From JADFNO01 sp965369945 (lineage in GTDB: Bacteria > Planctomycetota > Phycisphaerae > Phycisphaerales > SM1A02): 5,351 nt of DNA. This document shows, piece after piece, positions 1-5,351 of the stretch. The notes under the pieces are model-generated. The model saw nothing but the letters and a program-made list of their open reading frames with translations. It had not been told where the DNA came from and made no database searches. Position numbers and translations under genes: made by a program. Location: the NCBI GenBank assembly GCA_965369945.1, contig CBDUST010000301.1:1-5351 (forward strand), in the 5' to 3' direction. Position 1 is the first letter of the stretch; the number at the start of each line of letters is the position of its first letter.

Positions 1-3
1 TCG

Positions 4-51
4 CCCGTGCCCCGTCACGCTCATCCGCTGTGTTCGGGGCGCGGGTTTTTT
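4..51 (+). terminator. Rho-independent terminator of a + strand gene outside the window
   Basis: An 11-base-pair GC-rich stem pairs positions 4-14 (CCCGTGCCCCG) with 35-45 (CGGGGCGCGGG). All pairs are Watson-Crick except one G-T (G-U in RNA) pair at 8/41. The loop is 20 bases, and six T follow directly at 46-51. Stem plus T-run reads as an intrinsic terminator only on the + strand, because the minus strand has the A-run before the stem. No + strand gene ends inside the window, so the terminated gene should lie just left of position 1 and converge on uppS. The loop is longer than in most intrinsic terminators, which lowers certainty slightly. Confidence 0.75.
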
Positions 52-59
52 GATCGGAG

Positions 60-76
60 GCACTAGCCACTAGTGC
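60..76. repeat. Short perfect inverted repeat downstream of uppS
   Basis: GCACTAG (60-66) and CTAGTGC (70-76) form a perfect 7-base-pair stem with a 3-base loop, about 50 bases past the uppS stop. Neither strand has a T-run directly after it, so it is not a classical terminator. It could mark or protect the 3' end of the purA-uppS transcript, or be chance. It sits in the gap between uppS and the + strand terminator, as expected for the end of a convergent pair. Confidence 0.35.
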
Positions 77-124
77 AGAAGACCTTTGGCATTGGAGCGG
101 CGTGATCGCTCTGTGGTAGTCGGA

Positions 125-895
125 TCAGTCGCCGCCTTGATCCAGTCCGCCGAAGCGACGTTGGCGTCGGGCGTATTCGTGGATGGCCTCGTGAAGGCTC
201 TGGACGCGAAAGTCCGGCCAATACACGTCCGTCACATAGATCTCTGCGTAACTGATTTGCCAAAGCAGGTAGTTGGAAATACGCAACTCCCCAGCGGTGC
301 GAATCAGTAGATCCGGATCGGGAATCCCCGCGGTATACAAATTGTCGCTGATCATCTGCTCATCAATGTCGGCGGCGTCCAGACGACCGGCCTGAACCTC
401 ACGGGCGATCGTTCGCACGGCGTCGGTAATCTCGGTGCGCGAACTGTAATTCAGCGCGACACATAGCGTCAGACCGGTGCAGTGACTCGTCGCGGCCGTA
501 GTCTTATCGACTTCGTCAAGCACGGACTGCGGCAATCCGTCGCGATGCCCCAATTGCACGAAGCGGACGTTGTGGTCTACCAATTCCCGTCGCTCTTTGA
601 CAAGGTATTGAAGATACAGGTCCATCAAGGCGCCGACTTCATCCGCGGGGCGCTTCCAATTTTCCATGGAGAAGGAATAGAGCGTCAAAGCGTCGAGCTT
701 GAGTCGGGCGCATTCGACGATGATGTCGCGAACGGCTTTTGCGCCGGCGCGATGACCGGCGATGCGAGGCTGATTTCGTTTTTGTGCCCATCGACCGTTG
801 CCATCCATGATGACAGCGATGTGACGCGGCCGTCGGTCCGGAGGAACATCAAAGTCGCTGTCAGCCAGAGATGTTTCAGAACGCAGTTGGCTCAT
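125..895 (-). CDS. uppS: Isoprenyl transferase (di-trans,poly-cis-polyprenyl diphosphate synthase, UppS family)
   Basis: This cytosolic, membrane-associated cis-prenyltransferase condenses isopentenyl diphosphate units onto farnesyl diphosphate, giving the undecaprenyl-type carrier used for peptidoglycan and other envelope glycans. The 256-residue length is normal. Family motifs occur in order: IMDGNGRWA at 29-37 with the catalytic-type Asp31, AGHRAG at 46-51, TLYSFSMENWKRP at 71-83, ALNYSSRTEI at 147-156, and PDPDLLIRTAGE from 192 with the diphosphate-binding Arg199 and Arg205, then AEIY at 217-220. The ATG at 893-895 leaves a usual N-terminal lead of about 24 residues, and no other Met precedes the DGNGR motif. 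There is no strong Shine-Dalgarno sequence before it. It lies 74 bases after the purA stop on the same strand with no terminator between, so co-transcription with purA is likely. The product chain length cannot be told from sequence alone. Confidence 0.96.
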   Translation of the reverse strand: MSQLRSETSLADSDFDVPPDRRPRHIAVIMDGNGRWAQKRNQPRIAGHRAGAKAVRDIIVECARLKLDALTLYSFSMENWKRPADEVGALMDLYLQYLVKERRELVDHNVRFVQLGHRDGLPQSVLDEVDKTTAATSHCTGLTLCVALNYSSRTEITDAVRTIAREVQAGRLDAADIDEQMISDNLYTAGIPDPDLLIRTAGELRISNYLLWQISYAEIYVTDVYWPDFRVQSLHEAIHEYARRQRRFGGLDQGGD

Positions 896-969
896 AGGGA
901 TTGTTATCGTACGCGGTGAACAGCGTCGTGGTTCATCGTTGAGCGGGCTCGATGAGGCCTGTGAATGAA

Positions 970-2316
970 CTACACCTCCACGACAGTCTGGGTTCGTTCC
1001 GGCCCGACGCTGACGATCTCGATGGGTACGCCGACGATTTCCTCGATCCGCTGCAAGTAGCTCTGAGCATTCGCCGGCAAGCCTGCTCGATCGGTGGCAT
1101 CATCGATCTCTTCGGACCAGCCCGGCACGGTTTCATAGACGGCTTCGATCTCGCTGAGCCTGTGGGCGTCGGGGATGAACCGGTCGCTGATCGAGCCGTC
1201 CTTGAGCCGGTAGTGCGTGCAAAGTTTCAGTTCGTCGAAGCCTGACAAGACATCCAGGAGCATGCAGGCCAAGCTCGTTGTGCCACAGATCATCGCCGAA
1301 TAGCGCACAGCCACCAGATCAAGCCAACCGCATCGGCGGGGTCGATTGGTGGTCGTGCCGTATTCGCGTCCGCGTTGGCGGATGCGCTCGCCGATTGCGT
1401 TGTCCTGCTCGGTGGGGAAGGGGCCTTCGCCGACCCGGGTGGTGTACGCCTTCATGATGCCCAGCACGTGGTCGATATATCGCCCGGGCACGCCGGTGCC
1501 CGCAGGCACACCCAGCACGGAGCTGTTGGAACTGGTGACGTAGGGGTACGTTCCATGATCGATATCCAATAGACAGGCGTTGGCGCCCTCAAAGAGGATC
1601 GATCTTCCTTCTCGCAGGCAATCGTGCAGGAGGTACGTCGTGTCGGTGATGTGCCGAAGGAGGCGACGGCCGAAGGCTGCGTACTGCTGGGCCAGGGCAT
1701 CTGGATCCAGCGGCGGGGCCTGCACTCCCAGCGCCGCCAACTCAACTGAGCGGATACTGCAGATCACGCGTAGTTTGGATCGAAGATTCGTCTCGTCGGA
1801 CAGATCGCCCATGCGCAGGGCGGTCGAGCGGTGAACCTTGTCCGCGTAGGCCGGCCCGATACCGCGTTTGGTGGTTCCGATCGACAAATCGGCGTCGTCT
1901 GACGCCTTGCTGGCGAGGACTGCTTCGAGCGCGGCGTCGTGCACTTTGTGATAGGGCATGACAACATGTGCGCGATCGGAGATGCAAAGGTTGGAGCCGA
2001 CTTCGACGCCTCTTGCGCGCAGGGTTTCGATCTCCTCAATCAGTAGATCGGGGTCAACAACGACGCCATTCCCAATGACGCAGACCTTGTCGGGGTAAAG
2101 AATCCCAGCTGGGATCAGGTGCAGGGCGTATCGCTGATCGCCTACGACGATGGTGTGTCCCGCGTTGGCGCCGCCGTTGTAGCGGACGATGACATCATGC
2201 CGGCCCGTGAGAAGGTCGACGATCTTGCCCTTTCCCTCATCACCCCATTGCAGGCCGACGACGGCTGTATGCCGGGGAGCGCGGTTATCCGGACTAGTGG
2301 CCCGGTCGTTGGTCAT
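970..2316 (-). CDS. purA: Adenylosuccinate synthetase
   Basis: PurA joins IMP and aspartate using GTP to form adenylosuccinate, the first step of the AMP branch of purine synthesis, in the cytoplasm. From the ATG at 2314-2316 it has 448 residues, close to the usual 430 or so. Visible motifs, numbered from this start, are QWGDEGKGK at 23-31 (GTP/IMP site with the catalytic Asp), NAGHT at 51-55 (catalytic His), IGTTKRGIGPAYADKV near 146-161, FEGAN then DIDHGTYPYVTSSN at about 242-264, TRVGEGPFPTE near 293-303, and RPRRCGWLD near 326-334. The frame stays open to a TTG at 2371-2373, adding 19 residues rich in Pro, Arg and Lys. ATG is preferred because the extension lacks family character and overlaps a candidate promoter. 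The aspartate-loop motif reads TTNRPRR where E. coli has TTGRRRR. K in GTTKRG and N in FEGAN are also seen in eukaryotic enzymes. It is the first gene of a probable purA-uppS unit. Confidence 0.97.
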   Translation of the reverse strand: MTNDRATSPDNRAPRHTAVVGLQWGDEGKGKIVDLLTGRHDVIVRYNGGANAGHTIVVGDQRYALHLIPAGILYPDKVCVIGNGVVVDPDLLIEEIETLRARGVEVGSNLCISDRAHVVMPYHKVHDAALEAVLASKASDDADLSIGTTKRGIGPAYADKVHRSTALRMGDLSDETNLRSKLRVICSIRSVELAALGVQAPPLDPDALAQQYAAFGRRLLRHITDTTYLLHDCLREGRSILFEGANACLLDIDHGTYPYVTSSNSSVLGVPAGTGVPGRYIDHVLGIMKAYTTRVGEGPFPTEQDNAIGERIRQRGREYGTTTNRPRRCGWLDLVAVRYSAMICGTTSLACMLLDVLSGFDELKLCTHYRLKDGSISDRFIPDAHRLSEIEAVYETVPGWSEEIDDATDRAGLPANAQSYLQRIEEIVGVPIEIVSVGPERTQTVVEV

Positions 2317-2372
2317 GGCGAATCTCAGCGGTGTTGGACGCTTTTGGTCGTTTGGTGGACGGAGCCGGGGCA

Positions 2373-2401
2373 AGGCTAGGTCGGCCCGTGCGGACCGTCA
2401 A
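2373..2401 (-). promoter_or_regulatory. Candidate sigma70-type promoter for purA-uppS
   Basis: On the minus strand TTGACG (2401 to 2396) is followed by a 17-base spacer and TAGCCT (2378 to 2373). The -35 box matches five of six consensus bases, the -10 only three of six. Initiation about seven bases further on would give a leader of roughly 50 bases before the purA ATG at 2316, and would exclude the TTG start at 2373. The position in the divergent gap between purA and the zinc-ribbon gene fits. The weak -10 keeps this tentative. Confidence 0.3.
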
Positions 2402-2462
2402 GACGAGCCAAACCGTACAGGTATCAAGCGACGAAGGGCTTGTGCCGATACCAACCTCATCT

Positions 2463-2466
2463 GGAG
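2463..2466 (+). promoter_or_regulatory. Ribosome binding site that sets the GTG start of the zinc-ribbon gene
   Basis: GGAG ends seven bases before the GTG at 2474-2476, an ideal spacing. The later ATG at 2501 has no comparable site at a suitable distance. This decides for the GTG start and adds nine residues (VADERVIRI) ahead of the first zinc-ligand pair. Confidence 0.6.
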
Positions 2467-2473
2467 ACAGTGC

Positions 2474-2671
2474 GTGGCGGACGAACGAGTCATCCGAATT
2501 ATGTGCCCCAATCTTGTGTGTCAGCGCGTGCTATCGGTCCCAGACAGCGCCCGCGGAAAGCTTGTGAGGTGTGGTGGGTGCGGTGTAAACATCCGCATTC
2601 CACAATCCAAGGCCGCTAAGGCCGCGGAAACTGGCGAGCCGGCGACGCCCCCGACCCCGCCCAGCTCCTGA
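2474..2671 (+). CDS. Small zinc-ribbon protein of unknown function
   Basis: The product is 65 residues read from a GTG start. Two cysteine pairs are visible: C11-x4-C16 (CPNLVC) and C33-x2-C36 (CGGC). Between them is a VLSVPDSARGKLVRC stretch, and IRIP follows. This is the layout of the small zinc ribbons (MJ0042-like) common in planctomycetes, where 'CPNC...VP...GK.VRCP.CG' is typical. The first pair here is CX4C rather than the common CX2C. The tail after about residue 40 is low complexity, rich in Ala, Lys, Pro and Thr, and probably disordered. There is no signal peptide or membrane segment. Zinc binding is inferred from the cysteines; the partner or target is unknown. It diverges from purA and converges on the FHA gene. 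The alternative ATG at 2501 would start one residue before the first Cys, leaving the fold without its first strand. Confidence 0.75.
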   Translation: MADERVIRIMCPNLVCQRVLSVPDSARGKLVRCGGCGVNIRIPQSKAAKAAETGEPATPPTPPSS

Positions 2672-2695
2672 TTTCAGCCGCTCGATCGAATCAGG
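2667..2695. repeat. Inverted repeat at the convergent end of the zinc-ribbon and FHA genes
   Basis: CCTGATT (2667-2673) pairs perfectly with AATCAGG (2689-2695) around a 15-base loop that contains the palindrome CGATCG. The left arm includes the TGA stop of the zinc-ribbon gene. Neither strand has a T-run after the stem, so it is not a standard intrinsic terminator. The location between two converging genes makes a role in 3' end formation possible but unproven. Confidence 0.3.
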
Positions 2696-2727
2696 CTAAT
2701 TGCGACCTACCCCGATCCCACAATCCT

Positions 2728-3096
2728 CTACTTTGCACCCGACTCGGCCGTGTTCACCGATCGGGTGCCGCCCGGCAGCCGTCCGTCGCGCGACACGATC
2801 ACTGATTCCAGCCGGCGAAGCACGAAGGTGGCCGGCCCGATCGTCAGCCGATCATTGACGTCCAGAATCGCACGATCAACGCGATCGCCGTTGCGGAACG
2901 TCCCGGTATAAGAGTCCAGATCGTGAACCTCGGCGATCTCACCATCGAGGAGAATCTCGCAATGTTGCTCTGCGACCGTCGCCACCGCGATGCGTAGGTC
3001 GCATCGAGTGTCGCGCCCAATGACGGTTCGTCGCTTTGTAATAGGAAATGATCGTTCGTCCCCGTCGGCCGTCGTCATCACCAGCCAAATGGTCAT
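2728..3096 (-). CDS. FHA domain-containing protein
   Basis: A 122-residue protein made almost entirely of one forkhead-associated domain, a beta-sandwich that normally reads phosphothreonine on partner proteins. Visible are an N-terminal strand (MTIWLVMTT), TVIGRDTRCDLRI at 24-36 with the conserved Gly27-Arg28, VAEQHCEIL at 41-49 holding the conserved His45, HDLDSYTGTFRNG at 58-70 ending in Asn69-Gly70, and DRLTIGPATFVL at 82-93. The usual SxxH serine, which contacts phosphate, is Ala42 here, and Arg after it is Glu43. The last 25 residues are a polar, Gly/Ser-rich tail. There is no signal or membrane segment and no attached enzyme domain. The ATG is preceded by AGGGAG about 12 bases upstream, slightly far. 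It diverges from hemW, and no kinase or phosphatase gene is in view, so its partner is unknown. Confidence 0.9.
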   Translation of the reverse strand: MTIWLVMTTADGDERSFPITKRRTVIGRDTRCDLRIAVATVAEQHCEILLDGEIAEVHDLDSYTGTFRNGDRVDRAILDVNDRLTIGPATFVLRRLESVIVSRDGRLPGGTRSVNTAESGAK

Positions 3097-3190
3097 CTGC
3101 TCGAAGCACTCCCTGCTACGACTATGATGTCACTGACGAAACCGACTCGACGGAGCGCCTACTCCCAACCCGAATGAAGGCAACCAGCGG

Positions 3191-4426
3191 ATGCCTGCGC
3201 CTACCCAGCTTACTACATTAGCCCAAACTCTGCCCAGCAAGACGCTTCCGAGAACCGTCGCGAACCTCGATGTTCTTGGCGACTTGTCAGCAGCAGCCGC
3301 CGTGCCGCAGGGGATCTACTGTCACGTGCCGTTTTGTTTTCACAAATGTCACTATTGCGATTTCTACAGCCTGGTGGATCGCCGAGATCGGCAACCTATT
3401 TTCGTGCAAAGACTTACCGACGAGTTGGGCATCGCCGGTCGGCATCTAACTCGACCGCTCAGGACTGTCTTCTTCGGCGGCGGAACGCCTACGCTCCTGG
3501 CCACGAAGCATTGGCGCACGTTGATGGATGCCATTGGGGACAACCTGTTGCTCGCGCCGGACTGCGAGTTCACGGTCGAAGCCAATCCTGAGACGGTCCG
3601 GCCCGATCTTCTGGCGGTGCTGGTTGACGGCGGCGTGAACCGCCTAAGCATTGGCGCTCAGTCCTTTCATCCGCAGTCTCTCAAAGCGTTGGAGCGCTGG
3701 CACGACCCGGCCAACGTCCAGCGCAGCGTCAAGCTGGCGCGTGCGGCGGGCATCCACAACATCAACCTCGACCTGATCTTCGCCATACCCGGCCAGTCAC
3801 TCGACGACTGGTTGGCTGATCTCGATACGGCGTTGAAGCTAGAGCCCACACACATGAGCTGCTACAGCCTAACGTACGAACCGAATACGCCGATGACGGC
3901 CAAGGTACAGTCGGGGCTAGTCGAGCCAGCCGAGAATGAGCTTGAAGCTCAGATGTACGAGGCAACGATCGACCGACTTGGGGCCGCAGGATTCGAGCAT
4001 TACGAGATCAGCAACTGGGCGCGTCCCGGCTATCGTTGTCGGCACAACCTGATGTATTGGGAGAACAAGAACTGGTGGCCGTTCGGTCCCAGTGCGGCCG
4101 GCCATATTGAAGGGACTCGGTGGCGCAACGCACCACGTCTCGATGACTACCTGACAGTAAAGCCCTGGCCGCCGATCTGCGATGTCGAGCAACTCGACGA
4201 GGATGGACGAATCGGCGAAGAGCTGATGCTGCGGCTGCGATTGATCGATGGAATCACGTTGGACCGACTCGACGAACTTCTAACCTCCGGGTTGCGTGGC
4301 TCTGAGCGCACCGCTGCGATTCAGAGGCATATCGACGATGGACTGCTCCACCGCGCTTGCGGCATGCTTCGACTCACCAGGTCCGGACTCCTTTTGGCCG
4401 ATGTCGTACTGGCTGACTTGGTGTAG
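3191..4426 (+). CDS. hemW: Radical SAM heme chaperone HemW (coproporphyrinogen III oxidase-like)
   Basis: The protein has 411 residues. The radical-SAM cluster motif is CFHKCHYCDF with Cys49, Cys53 and Cys56, which bind a [4Fe-4S] cluster. The SAM-site GGGTP follows at 96-100. Further family blocks are VEANPETV at 129-136, NRLSIGAQSF at 150-159, NLDLIFAIPGQS at 192-203, YSLTYEPNTP at 225-234, EHYEISNWARPG at 269-280, RHNLMYW at 284-290 and a C-terminal HemN-type helical domain. Phe58 stands where true oxygen-independent coproporphyrinogen oxidases (HemN) have a fourth Cys, which favours HemW, a cytoplasmic heme-binding protein that delivers heme, over the oxidase. About 40 residues precede the core, against roughly 10 in E. 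coli HemW, and look unstructured. AAGG lies 10 bases before the ATG at 3191. It diverges from the FHA gene, and the sulfotransferase gene begins 40 bases after its stop. Older annotations call this family HemN. Confidence 0.93.
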   Translation: MPAPTQLTTLAQTLPSKTLPRTVANLDVLGDLSAAAAVPQGIYCHVPFCFHKCHYCDFYSLVDRRDRQPIFVQRLTDELGIAGRHLTRPLRTVFFGGGTPTLLATKHWRTLMDAIGDNLLLAPDCEFTVEANPETVRPDLLAVLVDGGVNRLSIGAQSFHPQSLKALERWHDPANVQRSVKLARAAGIHNINLDLIFAIPGQSLDDWLADLDTALKLEPTHMSCYSLTYEPNTPMTAKVQSGLVEPAENELEAQMYEATIDRLGAAGFEHYEISNWARPGYRCRHNLMYWENKNWWPFGPSAAGHIEGTRWRNAPRLDDYLTVKPWPPICDVEQLDEDGRIGEELMLRLRLIDGITLDRLDELLTSGLRGSERTAAIQRHIDDGLLHRACGMLRLTRSGLLLADVVLADLV

Positions 4427-4466
4427 CTGCTGAGAAGGCGCTCTAGCACAAAGGTTGCAGGGATAG

Positions 4467-5351
4467 ATGGCAGGCGCGACGACTCCACTATTGATCCATC
4501 TGCACATTCCGAGAAATGCCGGCAGTACATTGGGCCGACTCCTTCGGCTGAAACTCGGCTTCTGGCCGCCGGCCAATTTGTTGCATCATTTTCAGACGCT
4601 CAGGTTCTACCGTAGGCAGCGGTTCGAGCGGCGCTTGGCGGCAATTGGGGCGATGCCCGAAATCGCCCGGCAGCGAGTACGACTGTTCGAGGCACACGCT
4701 GGGTACGGTTTGCATGAGCAATTGCCGCAACCATCGATCTATCTCACAATGCTGCGAGAGCCGATTGATCGTGCGGTTTCGGTGTATTACTACCAACGTC
4801 ATCACGCTCGTATACCGGACGACATGACGCTTCAGCAATTCGTTCTTACTGCTGATCCGCAGCGGGTATGGTGGGTTGACAATGCACAAGTGCGATACCT
4901 GGCCGGCTCGGATGGCGAGATCGTGGACGTCCCACAAAGCCAATGCACGCGGACCATGCTGGACATTGCGATCGAACGGCTCGACCAAGATTTCGCGTTC
5001 GTCGGCATCGTCGAGCAGTTCGAGGCCTCGATCGTGCTTTTGCGTCGAACGCTCAACTGGCACGGATGCTACTACGTACCGTCCAACATGGCGAAACAGC
5101 GCCGGCGGATCGAAGAGCTGGAAGAGTCGGAGCTTGCGCTTCTCAACGAACTCAACGAACTCGATATCGAGTTGTATCGTAACGCCAAATCGCTTTTCCA
5201 GCGCCGCGTGGAAGAGGCGGGATCGTCGTTTCAGCGCGAGCTTGCCTTGTTCAGTTTGCGCAACAAGCGCCATGCCCGGTGGATCGGTCCGGTACAAAAG
5301 AGTGTCCTGGCCGGACGCAAGATCATCATGAAGCTTGTGTTAGGCCGGACC
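4467..5351 (+). CDS. Sulfotransferase family 2 protein, 3' end cut by the window
   Basis: The frame opens with ATG directly after an in-frame TAG at 4464-4466 and stays open for 295 codons to the window edge. It shows the Sulfotransfer_2 layout: LIHLHIPRNAGSTL at 9-22, the PAPS 5'-phosphosulfate loop usually written HIPKTAGTS; EAHAGYGLHE at 75-84; YLTMLREPIDRAVSVYYY at 92-109, the 3'-phosphate site with Arg97 and Ser105; NAQVRYLAG near 140-148; and FVGIVEQFEASIVLLRRTLNW near 178-198. NELNELDIELYRNAK follows near 227-241, as at the end of such proteins, so little should be missing. Arg16 replaces the usual P-loop Lys, a conservative change. There is no signal peptide or membrane segment, so it should be cytoplasmic. 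It would move sulfate from PAPS to a hydroxyl or amino group, probably of a sugar; the acceptor is not readable. AGGGA lies only three bases before the ATG, with AAGG about 12 upstream. Co-transcription with hemW is possible. Confidence 0.87.
   Translation, partial: MAGATTPLLIHLHIPRNAGSTLGRLLRLKLGFWPPANLLHHFQTLRFYRRQRFERRLAAIGAMPEIARQRVRLFEAHAGYGLHEQLPQPSIYLTMLREPIDRAVSVYYYQRHHARIPDDMTLQQFVLTADPQRVWWVDNAQVRYLAGSDGEIVDVPQSQCTRTMLDIAIERLDQDFAFVGIVEQFEASIVLLRRTLNWHGCYYVPSNMAKQRRRIEELEESELALLNELNELDIELYRNAKSLFQRRVEEAGSSFQRELALFSLRNKRHARWIGPVQKSVLAGRKIIMKLVLGRT

Noticed and set aside
1..70. Start of a minus-strand gene (possibly cdsA) at GTG 70, GTG 63 or ATG 24
   Set aside because: Two minus frames are open to the edge but only 8-23 codons are visible, no recognisable residues occur, ribosome binding sites are weak, and the + strand terminator argues for a converging gene instead.
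482..919. A 145-codon + strand frame
   Set aside because: It is antisense to uppS, whose full set of family motifs is on the minus strand.
933..955. Hairpin TCATCG/CGATGA between purA and uppS
   Set aside because: The stem is only six base pairs with an 11-base loop and no T-run on either strand, so it does not support a terminator splitting the two genes.
2317..2373. N-terminal extension of PurA from a TTG at 2373
   Set aside because: The 19 added residues have no family similarity, the start codon is rare, and the candidate promoter overlaps it; ATG at 2316 fits the family length.
2189..2473. Longer + strand start for the zinc-ribbon frame
   Set aside because: The upstream part overlaps the N-terminal coding region of purA on the other strand, is Arg/Ser/Pro-rich shadow sequence, and a well-placed GGAG sits before the GTG at 2474.
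3097..3190. Promoters for FHA and hemW in the divergent gap
   Set aside because: I looked on both strands and found no -35/-10 pair matching well enough at 16-18 base spacing to report.
4488..5297. A 269-codon open frame on the minus strand
   Set aside because: It lies wholly antisense to the sulfotransferase frame, has no motif I recognise, and its low-complexity stretches look like a shadow of the GC-rich coding strand.

Overview
The window is GC-rich, gene-dense bacterial chromosome. It holds two housekeeping enzymes, two small proteins built on common domains, an iron-sulfur/heme protein and a sulfotransferase cut by the right edge. A small CX4C...CX2C zinc-ribbon protein, a stand-alone FHA protein with a planctomycete-like N-terminus and a family-2 sulfotransferase together suggest Planctomycetota, possibly a Phycisphaerae-type lineage. 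This is an inference from protein style, not from a marker gene. I see no rRNA, tRNA, CRISPR array, insertion sequence or phage gene.

Layout, left to right. Positions 1-124 carry a good rho-independent terminator on the + strand (about 4-51), which implies a + strand gene just outside the window, and a small perfect hairpin (60-76) after the uppS stop. On the minus strand purA (adenylosuccinate synthetase, 970-2316) is followed after 76 bases by uppS (polyprenyl diphosphate synthase, 125-895). They look like one transcription unit, with a candidate promoter upstream of purA at 2373-2401. Diverging from purA, a GTG-started 65-residue zinc-ribbon protein lies at 2474-2671 on the + strand. It converges on a 122-residue FHA protein (minus, 2728-3096). 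FHA and hemW (+, 3191-4426) diverge from a 94-base gap. Forty bases after hemW begins a family-2 sulfotransferase (+, 4467 to beyond 5351) that is still open at the window end.

How the genes relate: purA makes the committed AMP-branch intermediate, and uppS makes the lipid carrier for cell-envelope glycans. HemW is a radical-SAM heme chaperone. The sulfotransferase probably decorates a glycan with sulfate from PAPS. There is no obvious single pathway; this looks like ordinary core genome with lineage-specific small genes between. The points most worth a second look are the sulfotransferase masked by a long antisense reading frame, the FHA domain lacking the usual phosphate-contacting serine, and the small zinc-ribbon gene whose start is set by a good ribosome binding site before GTG. 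I did not find convincing evidence of an undescribed multi-gene system.
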